Source of the DNA: Mycolicibacterium chlorophenolicum
GTDB taxonomy: Bacteria; Actinomycetota; Actinomycetes; Mycobacteriales; Mycobacteriaceae
Direction: 5' to 3'
Assembly: GCF_001044235.1 (NCBI RefSeq)
Contig: NZ_JYNL01000069.1
Span: 628,500-692,499, forward strand
Length of the DNA stretch: 64,000 nucleotides
Shown here: positions 17,784 to 26,576 of the stretch, one piece after another
Position numbering within the stretch: position 1 is the stretch's first letter
Layout of the letters: every line of letters begins with the position of its first letter
Made by a program: the position numbers and the translations under genes
Notes under the pieces: model-generated
Seen by the model: the letters and a program-made list of their open reading frames with translations, nothing else
Databases searched by the model: none
What the model was told of the DNA's origin: nothing

Positions 17784-19227
17784 GGGCGTCCACCCGGTTC
17801 GGCGTTCCCGCGATCAGCGGTGCGAGCCGCTCGGCGGAGCGCATCGCCCGCGCCGACGTCGAGAACAGTCCCAGCGCGAGAATGATCAGCCCGAGGGCGA
17901 TGCACACGAACCAGAGCGGCCGGGCGGCCGCGGCGAAATCGGCGCCCGCCATCGTCATCGCGGACCCGGCGACCGAACCGCAGAGTGCCACACCGATACT
18001 GACGCCCACCTGACGGCTCGTCGACGTCACCGCCGACGCGGCCCCGGCCCGGTCGAGCGGCATGCCGCCCACCGCGGCATTCGTGATGGGGGCGTTGACC
18101 ATCGAGAACCCGATGCCGAACACCGCGAAAACCACCAGCAGCGACCACACCGGCGTCGAGGCCGTCGGGAACGTCAGCATCGTCGACGCCGCAGCGATCA
18201 GCACGCCGGCGATCACCAGCGACGGACGGGCCCCGAAGCGGCCCACCAGCCGGCCCGACAGCGGCGAGAACACCAGCGCGCCCACCGCGATCGGCAGGTA
18301 GATCAGGCCGGTGTGCATGGCCGAATAGCCCCGCTCGCCCTGCAGGTACAGCGACATCATGAACAGGAAGGCTCCCCAGGCGGCGAACGCGCTCACCGCG
18401 GAGACGGTCGCGGAGGTGAAGGGAATGCTGCGGAAGAAGCGCAGATCGAGGAAGGGGTCGTGGCGGCGGGACTCGTAGCGCAGGAACGCCGCGAGCGCGA
18501 CGGCCGCCACGACGGCGACGCCGACGACGCGGGCGTGCGTCCACCCGAGGACCGGGCCCTCGATCAGCGCGTAGACGACGCCGAACAGCGTGACGACCGC
18601 GAGCAGCTGACCGATGGGGTCAACGTTGCGCATCGTCGCGGACTTGGTCTCGGGCACGAAGATCGCGGTCAGCAGCAGCGCGGCCGCGCAGATGGGCAGG
18701 TTGATCCAGAACACCGAGCGCCAGCCCACGGTCTGGATGAGCAGTCCGCCGACGATCGGGCCCAGCGCCATCGAGATGCCGACCACCGCACCCCACACGC
18801 CGAGGGCTCGCCCGCGCTCTTCACGGCCGACGAAGATCTGCGAGATGATCGACAGCGCAACGGGATTGAGCATCGACCCGCCGATGCCCTGCAGCAGGCG
18901 GGCGCCGATGAGCGTGTCGATCGTCGGGGCGAGGCTGCACGCCAGCGATCCCACCGCGAACAGCGCCAGGCCGGTCTGGAACACCCGGCGGCGGCCGAAG
19001 CGGTCGCCCGTCGCGCCGGCCAGCATCAGCAGCGACGCCAGCACCAGCGTGTAGATGTCGACGACCCACTGCATCTGCGCCGGCGAGGCCGACAGATCGG
19101 TGCGGATGGCGGGGATGGCGACGTTGACGATCGTGGCGTCCATCGACACGATGAGCAGGCTCAGACAGCAGGACACCAGCACGATCGTCTTGCGTCTCGG
19201 CGTCAGCGTGCCGACAGTTTCATTCAC
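17773..19227 (-). CDS. MFS drug efflux transporter, DHA2 (14-helix) family
   Basis: A 484-residue proton-coupled exporter of the EmrB/QacA type. DHA2 markers are seen in helix 1 (LLIVSMDATIVNVAIPAI), the helix 2-3 loop motif A (GDRFGRRRVFQTG), and motif C in helix 5 (ALGPIVGGLLIQTVGWRSVFWINLP). About 13-14 hydrophobic segments are present. It starts at GTG. A palindrome and a direct repeat at the start codon are likely bound by the MarR protein encoded at its 3' end, so expression is probably induced by a substrate of the pump. Confidence 0.9.
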   Translation of the reverse strand: MNETVGTLTPRRKTIVLVSCCLSLLIVSMDATIVNVAIPAIRTDLSASPAQMQWVVDIYTLVLASLLMLAGATGDRFGRRRVFQTGLALFAVGSLACSLAPTIDTLIGARLLQGIGGSMLNPVALSIISQIFVGREERGRALGVWGAVVGISMALGPIVGGLLIQTVGWRSVFWINLPICAAALLLTAIFVPETKSATMRNVDPIGQLLAVVTLFGVVYALIEGPVLGWTHARVVGVAVVAAVALAAFLRYESRRHDPFLDLRFFRSIPFTSATVSAVSAFAAWGAFLFMMSLYLQGERGYSAMHTGLIYLPIAVGALVFSPLSGRLVGRFGARPSLVIAGVLIAAASTMLTFPTASTPVWSLLVVFAVFGIGFSMVNAPITNAAVGGMPLDRAGAASAVTSTSRQVGVSIGVALCGSVAGSAMTMAGADFAAAARPLWFVCIALGLIILALGLFSTSARAMRSAERLAPLIAGTPNRVDAHVR

Positions 19228-19247
19228 ACAACTATTGTGAAACTACA
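19225..19247 (-). promoter_or_regulatory. Candidate MarR operator at the MFS start codon
   Basis: A perfect 13-bp palindrome, CACAACTATTGTG, covers 19227-19239 and touches the GTG start. It is embedded in two AACTA repeats at 19230 and 19241, exactly 11 bp apart (one helical turn). Position and symmetry fit repression by the MarR protein of the same operon. Confidence 0.55.
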
Positions 19248-19305
19248 ACCGTCATGATCGCAAGCCGCACAGCGCGTCGAACTCGACGCAATGGCGAAGA
19301 TCACT

Positions 19306-19346
19306 CGCCTTTTCCCGCCCGAACGTTGGTTTGGGCGACAAAGGCG
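19306..19346 (-). terminator. Hairpin downstream of gltA2
   Basis: Nested complementary arms: outer CGCCTTT (19306-19312) with AAAGGCG (19340-19346) and inner CGCCC with GGGCG around a roughly 12-nt loop. It lies directly 3' of the gltA2 stop codon, upstream of the MFS promoter on the same strand. Confidence 0.55.
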
Positions 19347-19353
19347 GGCGGGG

Positions 19354-20658
<1,305 letters not shown>

Positions 20659-20701
20659 TGGGATCCCTTCGGTCTCGGGTCTATCGGGAATCGTGGAGTC
20701 T

Positions 20702-20718
20702 GACTACAGAAGGTAGTC
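20702..20718 (-). promoter_or_regulatory. Perfect palindrome in the gltA2 promoter region
   Basis: GACTAC and GTAGTC flank a 5-bp spacer, 44-60 bp before the gltA2 start. On the gltA2 strand the element reads GGACTACCTT and contains a TANNNT -10 match (TACCTT). The TetR gene promoter just upstream carries a similar GGACTACCAT, so promoter identity or a shared operator are both possible. Confidence 0.45.
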
Positions 20719-20760
20719 CCATTCCCGTGCGCACGCCCGCGGGGGTCGCTGACAGTGGCA

Positions 20761-21411
20761 TCAGACGGGTTGCCCGAGCCCCGCCGTCTCAACCATGAAG
20801 TCGGCGTAGATCTCCTCGAAGGCCGCCACCGCGTCGTCGACGTCGAAACCAGCCGTCGTCGCGGGGTTGTCGGCGAGTTCGAGCATCGCGGTCATCAACA
20901 GCGCGCTCCACACGGCGGAGATCATCTTCACCCGCCGGTCATCGACGGTGGTGCCCATCCGCTCGGCCAGCGCGGCGTCGACGCGGTGCGCGCGGTACTC
21001 GACAGCGGCGTGCTGCAGCGTGCCCGACGAGATCAGGATCCGCATGATCAGCAGCAACCGATCCGAGGACAGGCCCCCCGGCGTCGGGCGCTTGCTGTTC
21101 GCGGCCATCCCGAGATAGGCCCGACGGATGGCTTCGAAGTGGCAGATCTCGCGGGGCTGCCGCGCCAGTTCCCTGGCCACGGTCTCCAGGATCTCGTCGA
21201 TCAAGGCCAGCACGATGGCGTCCTTGGTGGTGAAGTACCGGCTGAAGGTGCGCGGCGACACGTCGGCGATCGCCGCGATCTGTTCGACGGTCGTGCTGTC
21301 GTAGCCCTGGCGTGCGCACAGGTCGACCGCGGCGTCCATCAGGGTGGCGCGGGTGCGGCGTTTCTTGCGCTCCCGCAGCCCGAGGACGGGCTCCGCCCTG
21401 CCATGATCCAC
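20761..21411 (-). CDS. TetR-family transcriptional regulator
   Basis: A 216-residue TetR regulator. The helix-turn-helix is at residues about 15-62 (RTRATLMDAAVDLCARQGYD, then VSPRTFSRYFTTKDAIV), with an all-helical ligand and dimerisation domain after it. The longer open frame upstream is ignored: the GTG giving MDHGRAEP is 8 nt after a TACCAT -10 box, which suits a leaderless mRNA. Located 102 bp upstream of gltA2 on the same strand, so it may influence gltA2 or the flanking MFS gene; no ligand can be inferred. Confidence 0.87.
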   Translation of the reverse strand: MDHGRAEPVLGLRERKKRRTRATLMDAAVDLCARQGYDSTTVEQIAAIADVSPRTFSRYFTTKDAIVLALIDEILETVARELARQPREICHFEAIRRAYLGMAANSKRPTPGGLSSDRLLLIMRILISSGTLQHAAVEYRAHRVDAALAERMGTTVDDRRVKMISAVWSALLMTAMLELADNPATTAGFDVDDAVAAFEEIYADFMVETAGLGQPV

Positions 21412-21419
21412 GCTGGTGG

Positions 21420-21425
21420 ATGGTA
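21420..21425 (-). promoter_or_regulatory. Leaderless -10 box of the TetR gene
   Basis: TACCAT on the minus strand, 8 nt before the GTG start, within GGACTACCAT, which resembles the element upstream of gltA2. Confidence 0.45.
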
Positions 21426-21487
21426 GTCCGTCGGGCTGCGCGGCGAGGGTGGAACTGGCACGGCCGGACAGTTGCCGGCACCGCGGA

Positions 21488-22759
21488 TCAGGGCACCCGA
21501 GCAACCCGGTAACGGACGAATGCGGGCACCGCGAGGACGGCGAGCACCACACCGACGACCACGAGCACGCCGCCTCCCGCCGCGGCGACCGTCGTCCCGA
21601 CCGCGGCCGCCACCGCGCCGTGCGCCGCGTCGGCCAGCCGGGGGCCGCCGGCGACGACCACCGTGAACACGCCCTGCAGCCGCCCGCGCAGTTCGTCGGA
21701 CGCCGCCTCCTGCAGGATCGTCGACCGGAACGCCGCCGACACCATGTCCGCCGCACCCCCGAAGGCCAAGCACGCCAACGCGATCCACAGCATGGTGCCC
21801 GCCGCTCCGTGCGCCGCGCCGCTGGCCACGCCGAAGCCGACCATCGCCAGACCCCACGCCACGATGGCGACCACCACCGCCAGCCCCTGCCGCTGCACGC
21901 GGGGCAGCCATCCGGAGAAGATGCCGCCGGCCACCGCGCCCGCCGACATCGCGGCGGCGAGCAACGCCATCGTCGTACCGCCCTCGACGGGGCCGCCGAA
22001 GCTCTCGTGCGCCATCTGGGGGAACAGCGCGCGCGGCATGCCGAAGATCATCGCGATCAGGTCGACGACGAAGGACATCAGCACCACCCGGTTGCCCGCC
22101 AGGTAGCGAAACCCGTCGAGCACCGCGGCCAGGCCGTAGCCGGGGGCGTCGTCACCGGTGACCGTGGGCGGCATCGGGGTCAACCGGACCGTCGCCCAGA
22201 TCGCCGCGAGGCAGGTGATCGCGTCGATCAGATACAGCGCGGACAGGTCGACCCAGTGCAGCATGACGCCGGCAAGCAGCGGGCCGGCGATCGCGCCGAA
22301 CTGCATCACCGTCATGTTCAGGGCGTTCGCGGCGGGGAGCTGGCCCCCGGGCAGCATGCGCGGAATGGCCGCGGAGCGGGTCGGCGAGTTCACCGCATAG
22401 AAGGCCTGCTGCAGCGAGAGCAGGCTGAGCACCACCCACGCGTTGTTCAGGCCGAGCGCCGACTGCAGCCACAGCAGAACCGACGACAGCGCCAGCCCGC
22501 AGGAGGTGATGACCAGCAGCAGACGCCGATCCATCGCATCGGCCCAGGCGCCGCCCCACAGCCCGAACACCACCAGCGGCACCAGCGCGAAGAGTCCGGC
22601 CAACCCGACGTAGAGCGAACTATGGGTGAGCGCGTACAGCTGCACGGGCACCGCGAAGATCGTCAGGTTCGCGCCGATGACCGTGACGATCCCGGCCAGC
22701 CACAGCCGGCGGAAGTCGGGGGCCTGCAGGGGTGTGGTGTCGGCGAAGAGCCGGCCCAC
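21488..22759 (-). CDS. MFS transporter (EntS/MFS_3-like)
   Basis: A 423-residue major facilitator protein with about 12 membrane segments. The N-terminal APDFRRLWLAGIVTVIGANLTIFAVPVQLYALT and the motif A region LWGGAWADAMDRRLLLVIT are typical of the enterobactin-exporter-like MFS_3 family, so a siderophore or small-molecule exporter is likely, but the substrate is unknown. Its GTG start overlaps the TAG stop of pdxH by one base (TAGTG), so it is translationally coupled to pdxH. The much longer upstream frame is antisense or out-of-frame pdxH sequence and was not used. Confidence 0.87.
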   Translation of the reverse strand: MGRLFADTTPLQAPDFRRLWLAGIVTVIGANLTIFAVPVQLYALTHSSLYVGLAGLFALVPLVVFGLWGGAWADAMDRRLLLVITSCGLALSSVLLWLQSALGLNNAWVVLSLLSLQQAFYAVNSPTRSAAIPRMLPGGQLPAANALNMTVMQFGAIAGPLLAGVMLHWVDLSALYLIDAITCLAAIWATVRLTPMPPTVTGDDAPGYGLAAVLDGFRYLAGNRVVLMSFVVDLIAMIFGMPRALFPQMAHESFGGPVEGGTTMALLAAAMSAGAVAGGIFSGWLPRVQRQGLAVVVAIVAWGLAMVGFGVASGAAHGAAGTMLWIALACLAFGGAADMVSAAFRSTILQEAASDELRGRLQGVFTVVVAGGPRLADAAHGAVAAAVGTTVAAAGGGVLVVVGVVLAVLAVPAFVRYRVARVP

Positions 22760-23415
22760 TACGGCTGAAGGCGTTCGACGGACCCGTCTCGAACCCGAAT
22801 CCTGTTGTGCAGCCGGTTCTCCCGGCCCTGCCAGAACTCGACCTCGTCGGGTGCGATCAGGTAGCCGCCCCAGTGCGGCGGTACCGGGACGGTCTCGCTG
22901 CCGGCGAACCGCTCGGTGACCTCGGCGAGTTGGGCGCGCAGCGCCTCCCGCGAGGCGATGGGCCGGCTCTGCGCCGACGCCCACGCCCCCAGCTGCGAGC
23001 CGCGCGGCCGTTTGGCCCAGTAGTCGGCGGTCTCCGCGGCGGGAACCTTGGTCACCGGGCCGCGCAGGTGGACCTGCCTGCCCAGGGCGTACCACGGGAA
23101 CGTCGCCGACGCGTACGGCTGCGCGGCCAGCTGCTCGCCCTTGGCGGATTCGTAGTTGGTGTAGAACGTGATGCCCGATTCGGTCACGCTCTTGCACAAC
23201 ACAGTGCGGGTGACAGGTCTTCCCGCGGCGTCGACGGTGCCGACCACCATCGCGTTGGGCTCGGCCACCCCGGCCTGCCCGGCCTCGGCCAACCAGCTGT
23301 TCAGCAGCGCCACCCATCCGACGTCGAGCCAGTCCGCGTCCAGATCGGAGCTGCCGTCCTTCTCCACCGAGCCGTATTCCACCCGCATCCGGGCGAGGTC
23401 GTCAGATGTGCCCAC
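22759..23415 (-). CDS. pdxH: Pyridoxamine/pyridoxine 5'-phosphate oxidase
   Basis: A 218-residue FMN enzyme that oxidises PNP or PMP to pyridoxal phosphate with O2, the last step of vitamin B6 salvage. Diagnostic blocks are present: RTVLCKSVTESGITFYTNYESAKG (FMN and phosphate binding), FPWYALGRQVHLRGPVTKV, RPRGSQLGAWASAQS, and the C-terminal EFWQGRENRLHNRIRVRD ending in RLQP. Length matches the family. It starts at ATG, 66 bp from the divergent citA, and is followed immediately by the coupled MFS gene. Confidence 0.94.
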   Translation of the reverse strand: MGTSDDLARMRVEYGSVEKDGSSDLDADWLDVGWVALLNSWLAEAGQAGVAEPNAMVVGTVDAAGRPVTRTVLCKSVTESGITFYTNYESAKGEQLAAQPYASATFPWYALGRQVHLRGPVTKVPAAETADYWAKRPRGSQLGAWASAQSRPIASREALRAQLAEVTERFAGSETVPVPPHWGGYLIAPDEVEFWQGRENRLHNRIRVRDGSVERLQP

Positions 23416-23481
23416 GCGATCACGCTACGCGGAAGCCCGACTGTCAGGTGCGCCGACGAGGCGTGATGCGACAATCACCGC

Positions 23482-24600
23482 ATGACTGCGGTGCCGAAGG
23501 ATTTCGCCCCCGGACTGGCGGGCGTGGTGGCGTTCGAGACCGAGATCGCCGAGCCGGACAAGGACGGCGGCGCGCTGCGCTACCGCGGCGTGGACATCGA
23601 GGATCTGGTCGCCGACCGGGTCACCTTCGGGGACGTGTGGGCCCTGCTGGTCGACGGCCGGTTCGGGCACGGTCTGCCGCCCGCCGAGCCGTTCCCGCTG
23701 CCGATCCACAGCGGCGACGTCCGCGTCGACGTCCAGGCCGGGCTGGCCATGCTCGCCCCGATCTGGGGCTACTCGCCGCTGCTGGACATCGACGACCAGA
23801 CCGCGCGCGACCAGCTGGCCCGGGCGTCGGTGATGGCGCTGTCCTACGTCGCCCAGTCCGCCCGCGGCATCTACCAGCCCGCCGTCCCGCAGCGCAAGGT
23901 CGACGAATGTGACACGGTCACAGCGCGTTTCATGACGCGCTGGCAGGGCGACCCCGATCCGCGGCACATCGAGGCCATCGACGCGTACTGGGTCAGCGCC
24001 GCCGAGCACGGCATGAACGCCTCGACGTTCACCGCACGGGTGATCGCGTCGACGGGCGCCGACGTGGCCGCCGCGCTGTCGGGCGCGATCGGCGCGATGA
24101 GCGGTCCGCTGCACGGCGGTGCGCCGGCGCGGGTGATCCCGATGATCGAGGAGGCCGAGCGGACCGGGGACGCGCGCGCGGTGGTCCGCGGCATCCTCGA
24201 CCGCAACGAGAAGCTGATGGGCTTCGGGCACCGGGTCTACCGGGCCGAGGATCCGCGGGCCCGGGTGCTGCGAGCGACGGCCAAACGGCTCGAAGCGCCG
24301 CGCTTCGAGGTCGCCGCGGCGCTCGAGCAGGCCGCCCTCGCCGAACTGCGGGAGCGCCGGCCCGACCGGGCGATCGAGACCAACGTCGAGTTCTGGGCCG
24401 CCGTCATCCTCGACTTCGCCCAGGTGCCGCCGACGATGATGCCCGCGATGTTCACCTGCGGCCGCACGGCCGGCTGGTGCGCGCACATCCTCGAGCAGAA
24501 GCGGCTGGGCAAGCTGGTGCGGCCGTCGGCGATCTACGTCGGGCCCGCCCCGCGCAGTCCCGAGGCGGTCGAGGGCTGGGACAAGCTGAACCGGCAGTGA
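23482..24600 (+). CDS. citA: Citrate synthase 2 (CitA)
   Basis: A 372-residue short, type I-like citrate synthase, the counterpart of M. tuberculosis CitA (Rv0889c). It has His211 (GPLHGGAPARV) and His250 (MGFGHRVYRAEDPRAR). The third catalytic position, normally Asp, reads Glu303 (TNVEFWAAVIL). It lacks the N-terminal beta extension of GltA2. It probably supplies a second citrate synthase activity, but the 2-methylcitrate branch cannot be excluded by eye. Its TGA overlaps the GTG of the next gene, so the two are coupled. Confidence 0.92.
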   Translation: MTAVPKDFAPGLAGVVAFETEIAEPDKDGGALRYRGVDIEDLVADRVTFGDVWALLVDGRFGHGLPPAEPFPLPIHSGDVRVDVQAGLAMLAPIWGYSPLLDIDDQTARDQLARASVMALSYVAQSARGIYQPAVPQRKVDECDTVTARFMTRWQGDPDPRHIEAIDAYWVSAAEHGMNASTFTARVIASTGADVAAALSGAIGAMSGPLHGGAPARVIPMIEEAERTGDARAVVRGILDRNEKLMGFGHRVYRAEDPRARVLRATAKRLEAPRFEVAAALEQAALAELRERRPDRAIETNVEFWAAVILDFAQVPPTMMPAMFTCGRTAGWCAHILEQKRLGKLVRPSAIYVGPAPRSPEAVEGWDKLNRQ

Positions 24601-25211
24601 CCGACCCGCGGGCCGTCTTCGCCTCGGCGGCAAGGTATTTCGCATCCCTGGTGCGCGATGTGCCCGGTGACCGGTGGAACGGCCCGGGGCTCGGCGAGTG
24701 GTCGGTCCGTGACCTGGTCGGGCACACGTCGCGGTCGCTGATCACGGTGAGCACCTATCTGCAGGCCCCCGCGCCGCACGAGGACGTCACCGAGCCCGCC
24801 GACTACTACGTCCGCATCAACGACTACGCCGCCGGGATGGGCGCGGCCGCGATCGTCGAACGCGGCCGCCAGGCGGGTCGGGACCTCGGCCCCGACCCCG
24901 TCGCGACGATCGACGGGCTCGTCGAGCGCGTGCTGACGGACATCGACACGGCCGGCGATCCGCTCATCGAGGTGATCGGCGGCCTGGGTCTGCGCTTGAG
25001 CACCTACCTGCCGACGCGGACCTTCGAGATCGCAGTGCACGGCCTGGACATCGCGGCGGCGATCGGGGCGGACCGCACACCGCCCCGTGAGGTGCTGGCG
25101 GAGGCCGCGGCGCTGGCCGCGCGCATCGGGGTGCACCTGGGCAGCGGGCCGGCGGTGCTGATGGCGCTGACCGGACGCGCCGGCCTGCCCGCGGGGTTCT
25201 CGGTGGTCTGA
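24597..25211 (+). CDS. Mycothiol-dependent maleylpyruvate isomerase/DinB-like domain protein
   Basis: A 204-residue soluble helical-bundle protein. The N-terminal part has the metal-site style of the family (WNGPGLGEWSVRDLVGHTSRSLITVSTYL), with His in the VGHTSR motif and a second His in FEIAVHGLDIAAAIG, the usual pair for the mycothiol maleylpyruvate isomerase fold. Members bind a divalent metal and often act in thiol transfer or isomerisation with mycothiol. It starts at GTG overlapping the citA stop (GTGA), so it is translationally coupled to citA. The substrate is unknown. Confidence 0.83.
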   Translation: MTDPRAVFASAARYFASLVRDVPGDRWNGPGLGEWSVRDLVGHTSRSLITVSTYLQAPAPHEDVTEPADYYVRINDYAAGMGAAAIVERGRQAGRDLGPDPVATIDGLVERVLTDIDTAGDPLIEVIGGLGLRLSTYLPTRTFEIAVHGLDIAAAIGADRTPPREVLAEAAALAARIGVHLGSGPAVLMALTGRAGLPAGFSVV

Positions 25212-25286
25212 GGCGCCGATGAGTTTCCGGTGGCGGTCCGGTCAGCATCGACAGCCACCCGGCCATCACGCAGCGAAGGAGACCCC

Positions 25287-25739
25287 ATGGCCATCGACAA
25301 CACCCCGATGCTGGTTCCGCACCTCGTCGTCGACGACGCGGCCGCGGCACTGGACTTCTACACCCGGGCGTTCGACGCCGAGGAGATGGTGCGCCTGCCC
25401 GGTCCTGACGGCAAGCTCATGCACGCGTGCATGCGGATCAACGGCTCGATGGTGTTCCTCAACGACGACTTCCCCGAATACAACGACGGGAAATCGTCCA
25501 CCCCGAATGCGTTCGGCGGCACGCCGGTCACGCTGCATCTGCACGGGGCCGACGTCGACGGCCGGTTCCAGCGCGCGCTCGACGCGGGCGCCGTCGTGGT
25601 CAACCCGCTCGAGGACCAGTTCTGGGGAGATCGCTACGGCGTGGTGCGCGATCCGTTCGGGCACCACTGGGCGCTCGCCGAATCGGTGCGCGACGTCGAC
25701 GTCAACGACATCGCCGCGCAGATGAGCAGCGGCAGTTAG
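25287..25739 (+). CDS. VOC/glyoxalase-superfamily protein, PhnB-like (Rv0887c-like)
   Basis: A 150-residue protein with two beta-alpha-beta-beta-beta modules of the vicinal-oxygen-chelate fold. Markers are PHLVVDDAAAALDFYTRAFDAEEMVRL near the start and DRYGVVRDPFGHHWALAE near residue 120, the latter typical of the PhnB-like group. Function is unknown; members are metal-dependent enzymes or antibiotic-binding proteins. The start is fixed by GAAGGAGA 4 nt before the ATG. A GC-rich hairpin follows the stop codon. Confidence 0.88.
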   Translation: MAIDNTPMLVPHLVVDDAAAALDFYTRAFDAEEMVRLPGPDGKLMHACMRINGSMVFLNDDFPEYNDGKSSTPNAFGGTPVTLHLHGADVDGRFQRALDAGAVVVNPLEDQFWGDRYGVVRDPFGHHWALAESVRDVDVNDIAAQMSSGS

Positions 25740-25768
25740 CCCGCCCGCCGGTGTGTTTGCCGGGCGGG
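25740..25768 (+). terminator. GC hairpin after the VOC gene
   Basis: CCCGCCCG (25740-25747) pairs with CGGGCGGG (25761-25768) right after the stop codon. There is no T-run, as is common for mycobacterial intrinsic-type hairpins. Confidence 0.45.
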
Positions 25769-25783
25769 GCGGACACGCGCGGT

Positions 25784-25789
25784 GATACT
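25784..25789 (+). promoter_or_regulatory. Leaderless -10 box of the DUF4239 gene
   Basis: GATACT lies 5 nt before the GTG start, fitting the mycobacterial -10 with a leaderless transcript. Confidence 0.45.
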
Positions 25790-25794
25790 GGGCT

Positions 25795-26571
25795 GTGCTC
25801 TGGCTGCTGCAGTTCCCCCCGGTCGTCCTGGGGCTGATCTGGATTGCTGTCGTCGTCGGGATCTCCGTCGGCGGGCTCGTGCTGTTCCGCAAGGTGGTGT
25901 CCCACACCCGGCTGGAATCAGCGAATCCGGTGTCGTCGGCGGTGTTTCAGGTCGCCGGGGTGCTGTACGCGGTGCTCGTCGCGTTCGTCGTCGTGGTGGT
26001 GTGGGAGCAGTTCGGCAACGCCGAGGACGCCAGCAGTATGGAGGCCTCGGCCGTCGCCGACCTGCTGCGCGACTCGAACGCGCTGCCCGCCGCGTACCGC
26101 ACCGAGGTGCAGCAGAACCTCGTCGCCTACTCCCGCGACGTCATCGACCACGAGTTCCCGCGGATGCGGCACGGCGAGACGATCGCCGAGCAGTCCGACG
26201 CGCTCAACAACGTCTGGCAGGCCTACCTGAAGGTCCAGCCCGAGACCCGCAACGAGATCGCGTTTTTCGACCACGCGATCGTGCGTCTCAACGATCTGAG
26301 CGCCAACCGCAAGCTGCGGGTGTCGACCGGCGACGCCTCGGTGCCCGGGGAGCTGTGGGTGCTGCTCATCGGCGGCGGCGCCGTGCTGATGGTGTTCACC
26401 TACCTGTTCGGCACCCGGGACCTGCTGGTGCACGGGCTGGCGGTGGGGTTGACCGCGTCGCTGCTGGCGTTCGTGATGTACCTGATCTTCGCGCTCGAAC
26501 ATCCCTATGTGGGCGCGTTGTCGGTGCAGCCCACGCCGTTCGTCAACGTGCTGACCGACTGGTCCGAGTAG
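25795..26571 (+). CDS. DUF4239 (bestrophin-like) membrane protein
   Basis: A 258-residue membrane protein. Two hydrophobic helices are at residues about 8-30 and 45-67, a soluble helical middle with WEQFGNAEDASSMEASAVADLL follows, and two more helices are near residues 190-235. This topology and the conserved block after the second helix fit DUF4239, a family with distant resemblance to bestrophin anion channels. Function is not established. It starts at GTG behind a leaderless -10 box and ends 5 nt before the convergent fprB gene. Confidence 0.8.
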   Translation: MLWLLQFPPVVLGLIWIAVVVGISVGGLVLFRKVVSHTRLESANPVSSAVFQVAGVLYAVLVAFVVVVVWEQFGNAEDASSMEASAVADLLRDSNALPAAYRTEVQQNLVAYSRDVIDHEFPRMRHGETIAEQSDALNNVWQAYLKVQPETRNEIAFFDHAIVRLNDLSANRKLRVSTGDASVPGELWVLLIGGGAVLMVFTYLFGTRDLLVHGLAVGLTASLLAFVMYLIFALEHPYVGALSVQPTPFVNVLTDWSE

Positions 26572-26576
26572 TCGTC

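Noticed and set aside
17755..19257. Plus-strand frame opposite the MFS gene
   Set aside because: Shadow frame with Arg/His/Gln-rich translation and no domain.
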